From positions 35,744-99,743 of the forward strand of contig CACCVU010000002.1 of assembly GCA_902549495.1 (NCBI GenBank): 64,000 bases of DNA. The letters are read 5' to 3'. A program made the position numbers and the translations under genes. Positions 49,633-58,671 of the stretch are shown in pieces; positions within the stretch are counted from its first letter, which is position 1; every line of letters starts with the position of its first letter. The notes beneath the pieces were generated by a model, which saw only the letters and a program-made list of their open reading frames with translations, was not told where the DNA came from and did no database searches. Origin of the DNA: an uncultured Pelagibacteraceae bacterium. GTDB taxonomy: Bacteria > Pseudomonadota > Alphaproteobacteria > Pelagibacterales > Pelagibacteraceae.

Positions 49633-50502
49633 TTATTTTCTAAATCTTTTAATTAAACTTGAAGTATCCCATCTTTGGCCACCCATTTTTTGTACTTCAC
49701 CATAATATTCATCAATTAGTTTTGTGATAGGTAAAGGTGAATTATTTTTCTTAGCTTCATCCATCGCTATTTTTAAATCTTTTCTCATCCAATCAACTGC
49801 AAAACCATAATCAAATTTATCTTCAATCATTGTTTTATGTCTATTTTCCATTTGCCAAGATTGAGCTGCACCTTTTGAAATTACTTCAATCACATCATGC
49901 ATATTTAATCCTGCATTCATTCCAAAATTTATTGCTTCAGATAATCCTTGTACTAAGCCTGCAATACAAATTTGATTTACCATCTTCGTTAACTGACCGC
50001 TGCCTGATGGACCAAGAAGTTTTATCTTTTTACTATAGCAATCAATAACTGGCTCAGCCTTTTTGTACGGAGCTTCATCTCCTCCAACCATCACAGTTAA
50101 AATTCCACCTTCAGCTCCAGCTTGTCCACCTGAAATAGGTGCATCCAAGAAATCAAAACCTTTTGATTTTGCCTCTTTGTAAAGTTCTCTAGCAATATTT
50201 GCAGATGCAGTAGTATTATCTACGTAGATCGCACCTTTTTTTGCGGTTTTAAATAAACCTTTCTCACCTAAAGTCACCTCTCTTAAATCATTATCGTTTC
50301 CAACACATGTAAAAATAAAATCACAGTCTTTCGCAGCATCCATTGGAGTATCTGCTGTTTTACCTTTGTATTCTTTAGCCCATTTTTCTGCTTTAGCTTT
50401 AGTTCTGTTATAAACAGTTACATCGTGGCCACCTTTTGATATATAACCTGCCATGGGGAAGCCCATTACACCCAAACCTATGAAAGCAACTTTACAACTC
50501 AT
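49633..50502 (-). CDS. 3-hydroxyisobutyrate dehydrogenase-family oxidoreductase
   Basis: A 289-residue beta-hydroxyacid dehydrogenase. 'VAFIGLGVMGFPMAGYISKG' is the NAD(P) site, 'FLDAPISGGQAGAEGGILTV' the substrate-binding DAPVSGG-type motif, and 'GSGQLTKMVNQICIAG' holds the catalytic Lys. Substrates could be 3-hydroxyisobutyrate, tartronate semialdehyde or a related acid. Its ATG is only 2 bases from the ATG of the divergent MFS gene, so both promoters must lie inside coding sequence or overlap. Confidence 0.9.
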   Translation of the reverse strand: MSCKVAFIGLGVMGFPMAGYISKGGHDVTVYNRTKAKAEKWAKEYKGKTADTPMDAAKDCDFIFTCVGNDNDLREVTLGEKGLFKTAKKGAIYVDNTTASANIARELYKEAKSKGFDFLDAPISGGQAGAEGGILTVMVGGDEAPYKKAEPVIDCYSKKIKLLGPSGSGQLTKMVNQICIAGLVQGLSEAINFGMNAGLNMHDVIEVISKGAAQSWQMENRHKTMIEDKFDYGFAVDWMRKDLKIAMDEAKKNNSPLPITKLIDEYYGEVQKMGGQRWDTSSLIKRFRK

Positions 50503-50504
50503 AA

Positions 50505-51719
50505 ATGATTAACCTCTCAATAAATAAAAAAGTAATAATATTTGGTTTTATATTTACATTTTTTTCAAGTTTTGGACAGAGCTTTTTTTTGGGATTGTTT
50601 AACGCACCAATTAGAAATGAACTAGGTATTTCCCACGGACAATTTGGAAATATTTATGCCACAGCAACAATTTTTTCTAGCCTTTTACTTATATGGGTAG
50701 GAAAGAAAATCGATGAGTATCAAATAATTTATTATTCTTTTTTTGTCATTTTATTGTTATTTTTTTCAACTTTATTTTTTTCTTTTATCAATAGTATTAT
50801 TTTTTTATCCATTGGTATATTTTTAATGAGATTTTCTGGCCAAGGGTTAATGAGCCATACTTCTACGACCACAATCTCAAGATTTTTTGAGAGGTCTAGA
50901 GGAAAAGCTCTAAGCACAATTTGGTTTGGATTGTCATCTGCAGAATTTATTTTACCAGTATTAGTAACTTACTTGTTTGTAATTTATTCTTGGAGATCAG
51001 TTTGGCAAGGAATAGCAATTATTATAATTATATTTTTGCCATTTGTTGTTTTAAATACAATCAAAAAAATTAAATTAGATTCTAGAGAAAAAGATTTAGA
51101 TACTAAAAAAATTTTTAAAATTAAAAGCTGGAATAGAAAAGAAGTAATTAAAGATTATAGATTTTATATTGTTTCACTCAATATGCTCGCGATGCCTTGG
51201 ATAGCCACTGGTGTATTCGTTTATCAGTCATTTATTTCAGACTCTAAAATGTGGAATATTTACACAATACCAAAAGCATTTATGGTTTATTCATTAGCTT
51301 CTATAGTAACTTTATTTTTCTCAGGTTTTTTAGTTGACAAATTTACAAGTAGAAAATTAATCCCAATTATGAATGTACCTCTGTTAATAGCTATGTTTGT
51401 ACTATTTTATTACCAACATGAAATGTCAGCATTTATTTTTTTAGGTTTAGTAGGTATTTCAAATGGATTAGCTAACGTGCTTGGGTCATCTACTTGGGCA
51501 GAAATATATGGAGTAAAATTTATTGGATCTATCAAAGCATTGACCACAGCTTTTATGGTTTTTTCAACTGCTTTTGGAACAGCAGTATTTGGTTTAATGA
51601 TTGATAATGGCTTTTCAATTGAAAATATTGCTTTTGTATCAGGTATATACATAGTTATTTCGTTATTTCTTTTAATATTAATAAGAAATAAGCTTGAACC
51701 TATTAAGCTTAGAAAATAA
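50505..51719 (+). CDS. MFS transporter
   Basis: A 404-residue 12-helix major facilitator. The second-loop motif is 'WVGKKIDEYQIIYYS' and 'RSRGKALSTIWFGLSSAEF' is typical of the N-terminal half. Motif 'FLVDKFTSRKLIPIM' repeats it in the second half. Substrate not readable. Head-to-head with the 3-hydroxyacid dehydrogenase gene, which may process a transported hydroxyacid; this is inference. The first residues (MINLSINKK) are short, consistent with a leaderless mRNA. Confidence 0.85.
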   Translation: MINLSINKKVIIFGFIFTFFSSFGQSFFLGLFNAPIRNELGISHGQFGNIYATATIFSSLLLIWVGKKIDEYQIIYYSFFVILLLFFSTLFFSFINSIIFLSIGIFLMRFSGQGLMSHTSTTTISRFFERSRGKALSTIWFGLSSAEFILPVLVTYLFVIYSWRSVWQGIAIIIIIFLPFVVLNTIKKIKLDSREKDLDTKKIFKIKSWNRKEVIKDYRFYIVSLNMLAMPWIATGVFVYQSFISDSKMWNIYTIPKAFMVYSLASIVTLFFSGFLVDKFTSRKLIPIMNVPLLIAMFVLFYYQHEMSAFIFLGLVGISNGLANVLGSSTWAEIYGVKFIGSIKALTTAFMVFSTAFGTAVFGLMIDNGFSIENIAFVSGIYIVISLFLLILIRNKLEPIKLRK

Positions 51720-51757
51720 TTGATTTCTTAAGATTATTTGAATATATACTCTGCATC

Positions 51758-52255
51758 ATGGCAAGAATTACCGTAGAAGACTGTTTAGAAAAAGTTGATA
51801 ATCAATACGACCTAGTTTTGTTAGCTAAAGAAAGAACAGTTCAATTAAATGCTGGTGCTCCAATGTTAGTTGAAGAAGATAACGACAAACGAACAATTAT
51901 ATCATTAAGAGAAATAGGAGACGGCAAAATAGATGTTAAAGAAGTTGAAGCTAACGCGATTAAAAGGTTGAGAAAAGAGCCCGACGAGTCTGAGGAACAA
52001 GAAGAAATCGAAGAAGAAACTAACGATGATTTTGAAAATTTATATAAAGGACAGGTTTCTAAAAGCGGTGTAGCTATATTACCTTCCAAAAGAACAAGAA
52101 GAATTCCAGAAGTTAAAAAACCAAGTTTAGCTGACGAAGCCCTTTCAGAGCTAAAAGCAGAGCAACCAGAGATTAGTGAAGAAAACTTAGACAAAGAAGA
52201 AGCTCCTCTAGAATTAAGTGAAGAAGTTCCAGCAGAAGAAAATAAATCAGAGTAG
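51758..52255 (+). CDS. rpoZ: RNA polymerase omega subunit with acidic tail
   Basis: The first ~75 residues are standard omega: 'MARITVEDCLEKVDNQYDLV', 'RTVQLNAGAPMLVEEDNDK' and 'EVEANAIKRLR'. Omega helps fold the beta' subunit. The remaining ~90 residues form a Glu-rich, low-complexity tail with two short basic or structured islands ('GVAILPSKRTRRIPEVKKP'). At 165 residues it is longer than the common ~90-130. No spoT or gmk follows, unlike many proteobacteria; dus follows 3 bases later. Confidence 0.92.
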   Translation: MARITVEDCLEKVDNQYDLVLLAKERTVQLNAGAPMLVEEDNDKRTIISLREIGDGKIDVKEVEANAIKRLRKEPDESEEQEEIEEETNDDFENLYKGQVSKSGVAILPSKRTRRIPEVKKPSLADEALSELKAEQPEISEENLDKEEAPLELSEEVPAEENKSE

Positions 52256-52258
52256 ATT

Positions 52259-53242
52259 ATGAAGAAAACTGTTTCAGTTGCGCCTATGATGGATTGCACT
52301 GATAAGCACGAAATTTATTTTCTAAGTCTTATAAGCAAAAACATACATTTGTATACCGAGATGATTGTTGCTAATGCAATTATTAGAGGAGATAAAACTA
52401 AACTACTTTCATTTAAAAAAATAAATAATCCGGTGACACTTCAAGTCGGCGGATCAGATCCTAGAGAGTTAGCCGAAGCATGTAAGATTTCTGAAGACTA
52501 CGGATATAAAGAAATAAATTTAAATTTAGGTTGTCCCAGTAAAAAAGTACAAAAAAATAAATTTGGTGCATGTCTTATGCAAGAACCAGATCTTGTAGCA
52601 AAATGTATTGAAGCAATGGCTAATGCATCTAAATTACCTATAACAATAAAAACTAGAATTGGTTACAACGATGTAGAAAATTTCGAATTTCTAAAATCTT
52701 TTATTCAAACTACTAAGGATGCAGGTTCAAAAAAATTTATAATTCACGCAAGAAAAGCTTTACTTAAAAAACTCACTCCAAAAGAAAACTTAAATATTCC
52801 GCCATTGAAATATGATTTTGTTTATAAATTGAAAGATTATTTTAAAGATGATGAAATAATCATTAATGGAGGAGTAAAAACAACAGAGGAAATAAAAAAA
52901 CATTTAAAAATAGTAGATGGTGTGATGATAGGCAGAGCTATATATCATTCACCTTATTTTTTGGCGGATATTGAAAGAGAAATTTTTAAAAATGAAAATG
53001 TACCAACAAGAACAGAAGTTATGGAAAATCTAATTCCTTATATTCAAGAGCAAACATCAAAAGGGATACAATTAAATCATATTATGAGACATACGGTAGG
53101 TTTGTTTCATGGACAAAATGGATCAAAAACTTGGAAACAATATCTTTCTAAAAATATGTGCATAAGAGATGCAGATTTGCAAAAAGTGAATCATATTATG
53201 GATCAAGTAAGAAAAAATAATCCTGTTTTTTTAGAGAGATAG
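52259..53242 (+). CDS. dusA: tRNA-dihydrouridine synthase A
   Basis: A 327-residue FMN enzyme reducing uridines in tRNA D-loops. 'SVAPMMDCTDKHEIYFLSLI' is the start motif of the DusA branch, 'LNLGCPSKKVQKNKFGACLM' holds the catalytic Cys, and 'FIIHARKALLKKLTPKEN' and 'IIINGGVKT', 'DGVMIGRAIYHSPYFLADI' bind FMN. Cotranscribed with rpoZ and the TauE exporter (spacing 3 and 2 bases). Confidence 0.93.
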   Translation: MKKTVSVAPMMDCTDKHEIYFLSLISKNIHLYTEMIVANAIIRGDKTKLLSFKKINNPVTLQVGGSDPRELAEACKISEDYGYKEINLNLGCPSKKVQKNKFGACLMQEPDLVAKCIEAMANASKLPITIKTRIGYNDVENFEFLKSFIQTTKDAGSKKFIIHARKALLKKLTPKENLNIPPLKYDFVYKLKDYFKDDEIIINGGVKTTEEIKKHLKIVDGVMIGRAIYHSPYFLADIEREIFKNENVPTRTEVMENLIPYIQEQTSKGIQLNHIMRHTVGLFHGQNGSKTWKQYLSKNMCIRDADLQKVNHIMDQVRKNNPVFLER

Positions 53243-53244
53243 TT

Positions 53245-54075
53245 TTGGATATCCTTTCTCAATCAGAAATAATTTATTTAGTTTTAATAATGATTGCTAC
53301 AGCAATACCTGCAGGATTTGCTGCTGGACTTTTTGGTATTGGGGGAGGGTTAGTAACAGTTCCTATTTTGTTTTATATATTTAGCTTTTCCGGAATAGAA
53401 ACGGCTTATGTCATGCATTTAGCAGTAGGAACTTCATTTGGAATTATTATACCGACCTCAACAGTTTCCGTACTAACCCACCATCAACATAAAGCTGTTG
53501 ATTTTAGTATTGTTAAAGGTTTTGGGTTTTTTGTTGCTACTGGAGTAATTCTAGGTACAATTTTCGCTGCAAGCTTAGAAACAAAACCTTTGATACTATT
53601 TTTTACAATTATTGTTTATGTTCTAGCGTTTTACTTACTATTCTTAAAAGAAAAAGAAACAAATATAGAAATCAAAATAGGGTTATTTTCGAAAGCAATT
53701 TCAGGAATTGTAAGTGGTTTTATTTCTGCACCAATGGGTATTGGTGGAGCCGTGATGAATGTTCCAATTTTAAAATTTTTTGGTTATCCAATAAATAAAG
53801 CCATTGGAAGTGCGGCTGCGATCGGGTTTATTATTGCTTTATTTGGTGCAGGGGGTTTTTTAATTTCAGGCTCATACTTGGAGGCTAATTTACCTTTAAG
53901 CATTGGTTTTTTGAATATTCCAGCCTTTTTAGTTTTTTTTCCTATTACTGCTTACATGGCGAGACTTGGAGCAAAAGCTAGCCATAGGGTTGATAAAATG
54001 AGAATGACTAAATATTTTGGATTGTTCCTTATAGTTATTGGAACCAGATTCTTGTACGAATATTTTAAACTTTAG
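53245..54075 (+). CDS. TauE/SafE-family anion exporter
   Basis: A 276-residue membrane protein with both family repeats well preserved: 'GLFGIGGGLVTVPILFYIF' and 'SAPMGIGGAVMNVPILKFFG'. About eight helices. It starts at a TTG (53245) 2 bases after dusA; the next ATG (codon 16) would remove half the first helix. The third exporter of this family in the window, likely for sulfite or organosulfur anions. Overlaps the convergent phosphomannomutase gene by 4 bases. Confidence 0.88.
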   Translation: MDILSQSEIIYLVLIMIATAIPAGFAAGLFGIGGGLVTVPILFYIFSFSGIETAYVMHLAVGTSFGIIIPTSTVSVLTHHQHKAVDFSIVKGFGFFVATGVILGTIFAASLETKPLILFFTIIVYVLAFYLLFLKEKETNIEIKIGLFSKAISGIVSGFISAPMGIGGAVMNVPILKFFGYPINKAIGSAAAIGFIIALFGAGGFLISGSYLEANLPLSIGFLNIPAFLVFFPITAYMARLGAKASHRVDKMRMTKYFGLFLIVIGTRFLYEYFKL

Positions 54076-55514
54076 ATTTTTTGATCGTAGTCTCCGATCT
54101 TTCCAGTTTTTTGCAAAAGATCATCTATAAATTCGAAAATTTTTTTCTTACTCTCATTTGACTTAGTACTTTCAGTCACAATCACTAAAGATGGCTTATT
54201 AGATGATGCTCTTATTAAACCCCATGATCCATCCTCAAGAGAAAATCTCACACCATTAACTGTCAATACCTCAGAAATACTTTGATCGTCGATCTTAATA
54301 CCTTCATCTTTTAATTTCTTTACCTCTTTTACCATTTCATCAACTACTTTATACTTCTCCTCATCCTTACAATAAGGAGCCATCGTTGGGGTTTGATAAG
54401 TTACAGGTAGAGATTTAATAATTTCACTCATTTTTTTGTTTTGATCTACGATAAGGCGGCAAACTTGTATTGCTGAATTAATTCCGTCGTCATACCCATA
54501 ACCCAAAGGTTGATTAAAGAAAAAATGTCCACTCTTTTCAAATCCTGCTAATGCTTTTTCCTTATTTACTTTCCTTTTAATGTGCGAATGTCCAGTTTTC
54601 CAATATATAGTTTTACATCCATTTTCTTCCAAGATTTTATCATTTTTAAATAGTCCAGTTGATTTAACGTCGACGATAAATTTTGAATTTTTATGTTTAC
54701 TTGAAAGATTTCTTGCAATTAGTAAACCAATTTTATCCGAGAATATTTCATTCCCTTCTTCATCTATTACTCCACATCTATCTCCATCTCCATCAAAACC
54801 AAATCCGATATCGGCTTTATTATCTTTTACAGCTTTAGCTATAGCATGAAGCATTTCAAGATCCTCAGGATTTGGGTTATATTTAGGAAAGGACCAATCT
54901 AAATTACAATCTAATTCTATAACTTCGCACCCAATACCTTTTAAAATTTCTGGAGCAAATATTCCTGCTGTACCGTTACCACAGGCAACTACTGCTTTTA
55001 TTTTTTTATTTATCTTATTTTTTTTAATTAAATCTTGGATATATACTTTTTTAAAGTCATCAATTTTTTTTAATGATCCTTTTCCATCTAAAAAATTATT
55101 ATTTAAAGTAATATCTTTTAAGTTTGCCATTTCCTCCGGCGCATGTGTTAAACCTTTTTGAATACCCATTTTTACACCTGTCCAACCATTCTCATTATGG
55201 CTAGCAGTTACCATAGCAATGGCATCTGAGTTTAAAATAAACTGAGCAAAATAAACCATTGGAGAAAGAGACAATCCTACATCCTCAACATTGCATCCAG
55301 TTGAAATTAAACCATCTGTAAGAGCTTTTTTAATTTTTTCACTATAAGATCTATAATCATGACCAACAATTACCCTTGGATTTTTTATTTTAGTGCTTTG
55401 AATAATTTGAGTTCCAAGGCCTTTGCCTAAATTTGTGATTCCCTCAATATCGATATCTTTTTCAAAGACCCATCTGGCGTCATACTCTCTAAAACCGTTA
55501 GGATTGATTTTCAT
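54072..55514 (-). CDS. Phosphomannomutase/phosphoglucomutase
   Basis: A 480-residue alpha-D-phosphohexomutase. 'AMVTASHNENGWTGVKMGIQ' holds the phosphoserine, 'GFGFDGDGDRCGVIDEEG' the Mg loop, 'FEKSGHFFFNQPLGYGYDDG' the sugar-binding loop and 'GVRFSLEDGSWGLIRASSNKP' (in part) the phosphate-binding loop. It interconverts hexose 6- and 1-phosphates and so supplies rfbA with glucose-1-phosphate. Its promoter shares the repeat-rich region with divergent nrdA. Confidence 0.94.
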   Translation of the reverse strand: MKINPNGFREYDARWVFEKDIDIEGITNLGKGLGTQIIQSTKIKNPRVIVGHDYRSYSEKIKKALTDGLISTGCNVEDVGLSLSPMVYFAQFILNSDAIAMVTASHNENGWTGVKMGIQKGLTHAPEEMANLKDITLNNNFLDGKGSLKKIDDFKKVYIQDLIKKNKINKKIKAVVACGNGTAGIFAPEILKGIGCEVIELDCNLDWSFPKYNPNPEDLEMLHAIAKAVKDNKADIGFGFDGDGDRCGVIDEEGNEIFSDKIGLLIARNLSSKHKNSKFIVDVKSTGLFKNDKILEENGCKTIYWKTGHSHIKRKVNKEKALAGFEKSGHFFFNQPLGYGYDDGINSAIQVCRLIVDQNKKMSEIIKSLPVTYQTPTMAPYCKDEEKYKVVDEMVKEVKKLKDEGIKIDDQSISEVLTVNGVRFSLEDGSWGLIRASSNKPSLVIVTESTKSNESKKKIFEFIDDLLQKTGKIGDYDQKI

Positions 55515-55679
55515 TTGTTATAAATACTAGAGAATATAGGCATTTGTTATTAAATGTTTATTAACAAAACTTTCCACTTGCAAAATTAATTAAATGTTCT
55601 TATAATGTTCTATTGATTTCAGTGTTATATAGTATATTAACATATCTGTAACACAACATGTAGTTGTTTTGTTAACAAA
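55514..55679. promoter_or_regulatory. Four copies of a TTTGTTA-type motif before nrdAB
   Basis: The ~185-base gap between pgm and nrdA carries four related sequences: TTTGTTATAAA (55514-55524), TTTGTTATTAAA (55543-55554), TTTATTAACAAAA (55557-55569, reverse orientation) and TTTTGTTAACAAA (55667-55679). TTAACAAAAC (55561-55570) and GTTTTGTTAA (55666-55675) form a perfect 10-bp inverted repeat across the presumed promoter. AATGTTCT also occurs twice near 55592-55612. Canonical NrdR boxes are not seen. These look like operator sites for a ribonucleotide-reductase regulator; which protein is unknown. Confidence 0.5.
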
Positions 55680-55700
55680 TCGACTAAAAACAAGGAAAAT

Positions 55701-57650
55701 ATGAATAAAAGCGTATCATTGGCAATAGAGAAAGCTGTCGGCTCAATAAGCCAAAAAAACCAAAACGAACTAAAGAACAACGGTCCTAAAAAGCCTGATT
55801 TATTTTCTTTATCCGGAGAGACCGAATTATTTCAAAACGAAAAGGGCATCACTATCAAGATTGATAGATCGAGAGATGAAAATTTAACTGATTTTGGAAA
55901 AGCTACATTAACAGACAGGTATTTAGGTCAGAGCGAAAGTTTTCAAGATTTATTTGCTAGAGTTGCAAGTGTTTACGCTGATGATAATTTACACGCACAA
56001 AGAATTTACAATTACATAAGCAATTTATGGTTCATGCCTGCTACACCTGTTTTATCTAACGGTGGTACAGAAAGAGGATTGCCAATTTCATGTTTTTTAA
56101 ATGAGGCTAGCGATAGCTTAGAGGGAATAACAAATCTTTGGGAAGAAAATGTTTGGCTTGCAGCTAGAGGCGGTGGTATCGGAAGTTATTGGGGTAATCT
56201 AAGATCAATCGGAGAAAAAATTGGAAAAGTTGGAAAAACTTCTGGAATTATTCCTTTCATTAAAGTGATGGACTCTTTAACTTTAGCAATCAGCCAAGGT
56301 TCTTTAAGAAGAGGTTCAGCTGCTTGTTATTTACAAATTGATCATCCTGAAATTGAAGAGTTTATTGAAATGAGAAGACCAACTGGTGGAGACGTAAATA
56401 GAAGATCTCTTAATTTACATCATGGTGTTTTAGTAACGGATGAGTTTATGAGAGCAGTAGAAACAGGTGGTCAATGGGCATTAAGAAGTCCTTACGATGG
56501 ATCTGTTCAACAAACTATACCAGCAAGAAATTTATGGATAAGATTATTGACTGCAAGAATTGAAACGGGTGAACCTTACATCGTTTACATTGATACAGTT
56601 AACAGACAAATTCCACAACATCATAAGCTTGCAGGCTTAAAGGTTAAAACTTCAAACCTTTGTAGTGAAATTACTTTACCAACTGGTATAGATAACGAAG
56701 GAAATCAAAGAACAGCTGTTTGTTGTTTATCTTCATTAAACTTAGATACTTACGATCAGTGGAAAGACGATCCTCAATTTGTAGAAGATGTAATGAGATT
56801 TTTAGATAATGTTATGAGCGATTTTATTAACAGGGCACCTGATGAATTTGCTCACGCAAAATATTCAGCAATGCGAGAGAGGAGTGTTGGTCTTGGAGTT
56901 ATGGGATTACATTCGTACTTCCAACAAAAAAATATTCCTTTTGGATCAGTAATGAGTAAAGTTTGGAATAAAAAAATATTCCAAAATATTCAAGAGAAAG
57001 TTGATGAAGCATCAAAGACTTTAGCTGATGAAAGAGGATCATGTCCAGATGCAGCTGAATTTGGAATGAAAGAGAGATTTTCTAACAAAACAGCTATAGC
57101 TCCTACAGCCTCTATATCAATTATTTGTGGAGGATCTTCTCCGGGAATTGAACCTATTGCTGCTAACAGCTACACTCATAAAACACTTTCAGGTTCATTT
57201 AATGTTAGAAATAAATACTTAAAGAAGATACTTCAAAAATATAATAAAGATACAGACGAAGTTTGGTCAACAATAACAACCAATCAAGGGTCTGTATCAC
57301 ATTTGAATTTTTTAACAGCGAATGAAAAAGATACATTTAAAACTGCTTTTGAAATAGATCAAAGATGGATCGTCGAACTTGGCGCAGATAGAACACCACA
57401 CATATCACAAGCGCAGTCAGTAAATATTTTTGTTCCAGCAGATATACATAAGAAAGCACTTCACGATATTCATTTTCAAGCATGGAAAAAAGGTTTGAAA
57501 AGCCTTTATTACTGTAGATCCAAATCAATCCAGAGAGCGGAAAATGTAAACAACGGATCTTCAACAGATGTGACAAAAAATGTTTACTCTGGAAAACAAG
57601 AATCAAATAATGAAAACAATAACTATGAGGAGTGTTTATCATGTCAGTAG
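55701..57650 (+). CDS. nrdA: Class I ribonucleotide reductase, alpha subunit (no ATP cone)
   Basis: A 649-residue large subunit that makes deoxyribonucleotides. 'LPISCFLNEASDSLEGITN' contains the redox-active Cys, 'KTSNLCSEITLP' and 'TAVCCLSSLNL' hold the radical and second redox Cys plus Glu, and 'GMKERFSNKTAIAPTASISI' is the phosphate loop. The C-terminus 'EECLSCQ' supplies the mobile CxxC pair. E. coli NrdA has ~760 residues with an N-terminal ATP-cone; here the first ~60 residues show no ATP-cone pattern, so dATP shut-off through alpha is probably absent. Strong AAGGA site upstream. nrdB overlaps by 10 bases. Confidence 0.95.
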   Translation: MNKSVSLAIEKAVGSISQKNQNELKNNGPKKPDLFSLSGETELFQNEKGITIKIDRSRDENLTDFGKATLTDRYLGQSESFQDLFARVASVYADDNLHAQRIYNYISNLWFMPATPVLSNGGTERGLPISCFLNEASDSLEGITNLWEENVWLAARGGGIGSYWGNLRSIGEKIGKVGKTSGIIPFIKVMDSLTLAISQGSLRRGSAACYLQIDHPEIEEFIEMRRPTGGDVNRRSLNLHHGVLVTDEFMRAVETGGQWALRSPYDGSVQQTIPARNLWIRLLTARIETGEPYIVYIDTVNRQIPQHHKLAGLKVKTSNLCSEITLPTGIDNEGNQRTAVCCLSSLNLDTYDQWKDDPQFVEDVMRFLDNVMSDFINRAPDEFAHAKYSAMRERSVGLGVMGLHSYFQQKNIPFGSVMSKVWNKKIFQNIQEKVDEASKTLADERGSCPDAAEFGMKERFSNKTAIAPTASISIICGGSSPGIEPIAANSYTHKTLSGSFNVRNKYLKKILQKYNKDTDEVWSTITTNQGSVSHLNFLTANEKDTFKTAFEIDQRWIVELGADRTPHISQAQSVNIFVPADIHKKALHDIHFQAWKKGLKSLYYCRSKSIQRAENVNNGSSTDVTKNVYSGKQESNNENNNYEECLSCQ

Positions 57651-58648
57651 CAGAAAAAACTAAACCAACAATAATTCAGCCTAATAAAATGGGCTTATTA
57701 GTGGAGAACCCAGTATACAAACCCTTTAGATATCCATGGTGTTATGACGCCTGGTTAACTCAACAAAGAATCCATTGGCTACCAGAAGAGGTGCCACTAG
57801 GAGATGATGTTAGAGACTGGCAAAAAAATTTATCGGTTGAAGAAAAAAATCTTTTAACTCACATATTTAGATTCTTTACTCAGGCAGATGTTGAAGTAAA
57901 TAACTGTTACTTAAGACACTACACAACAGTTTTTAAACCCACAGAAGTTTTGATGATGATGACAGCATTTGCTGCAATGGAAACTGTTCACATTGCTGCT
58001 TACTCACATCTATTAGATACTATCGGAATGCCAGAGACAGAGTACTCAGCTTTCTTACAGTATAAAGAAATGAAAGATAAGTACGACTATATGCAAGGTT
58101 TTGATGTTAAATCAAAACATAACATAGCAATGACGATGGCTGTATTTTCTGCTTTCACAGAAGGTTTACAATTGTTTGCAAGTTTCGCAATTTTATTAAA
58201 CTTCCCTAGATTTAATAAAATGAAAGGCATGGGCCAAATAGTTACTTGGTCAGTCAGAGATGAAACTTTGCATTGTAATTCAATGATTAGACTTTTCAGA
58301 GATTTTGTTAAAGAAGAACCTCAAATTTGGAATGACAAATTGAAAAATGAAATCTATGAAGCATGTAAAACAATTGTTCATCATGAAGATGCATTTATTG
58401 ATCTTGCCTTTCAAATGGGACCAATGCAAGGTTTAACTGCAGATGAAGTTAAACAATACATTAGATTTATTGGTAACAGAAGATTAGAGCAATTAGGTTT
58501 AAATCCTATCTACGACGTTAAGAAAAATCCATTAACATGGTTAGATACAATGCTTAACGGAGTAGAGCATATGAACTTTTTTGAAGGTAGAGCTACAGAA
58601 TATTCTAAAGCTTCAACAAAAGGTACATGGGGCGAGGTTTTCGCTTAA
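57641..58648 (+). CDS. nrdB: Class I ribonucleotide reductase, beta subunit
   Basis: A ~335-residue ferritin-like radical subunit. Metal ligands are visible: Asp in 'FFTQADVEVNNCYLRHY', Glu and His in 'AAMETVHIAAYSHLL' (ExxH), 'AFTEGLQLFAS' and 'SVRDETLHCNSM'. The Tyr four residues after the first His (HIAAY) is in the place of the E. coli radical Tyr122, so a tyrosyl-radical class Ia/b-type enzyme is expected. I start at ATG 57641, 8 bases after AGGAG; the open frame begins 9 bases earlier with a GTG. No nrdI or glutaredoxin gene follows. Confidence 0.95.
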   Translation: MSVAEKTKPTIIQPNKMGLLVENPVYKPFRYPWCYDAWLTQQRIHWLPEEVPLGDDVRDWQKNLSVEEKNLLTHIFRFFTQADVEVNNCYLRHYTTVFKPTEVLMMMTAFAAMETVHIAAYSHLLDTIGMPETEYSAFLQYKEMKDKYDYMQGFDVKSKHNIAMTMAVFSAFTEGLQLFASFAILLNFPRFNKMKGMGQIVTWSVRDETLHCNSMIRLFRDFVKEEPQIWNDKLKNEIYEACKTIVHHEDAFIDLAFQMGPMQGLTADEVKQYIRFIGNRRLEQLGLNPIYDVKKNPLTWLDTMLNGVEHMNFFEGRATEYSKASTKGTWGEVFA

Positions 58649-58671
58649 AAAATACTTTACACTTTTTGTAA

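Noticed and set aside
51841-52299. 152-codon minus-strand ORF opposite rpoZ
   Set aside because: Ser-rich product is the antisense of the Glu-rich omega tail (GAA read backwards gives TTC and TCT).
53245-54075. Later ATG start (codon 16) for the TauE exporter
   Set aside because: It would delete half the first membrane helix; the TTG 2 bases after dusA fits the operon spacing better.
55620-55660. NrdR boxes before nrdA
   Set aside because: GTTATATAGTATATTAAC is only partly palindromic and lacks the ACAC/GTGT ends, and no properly spaced partner is present.
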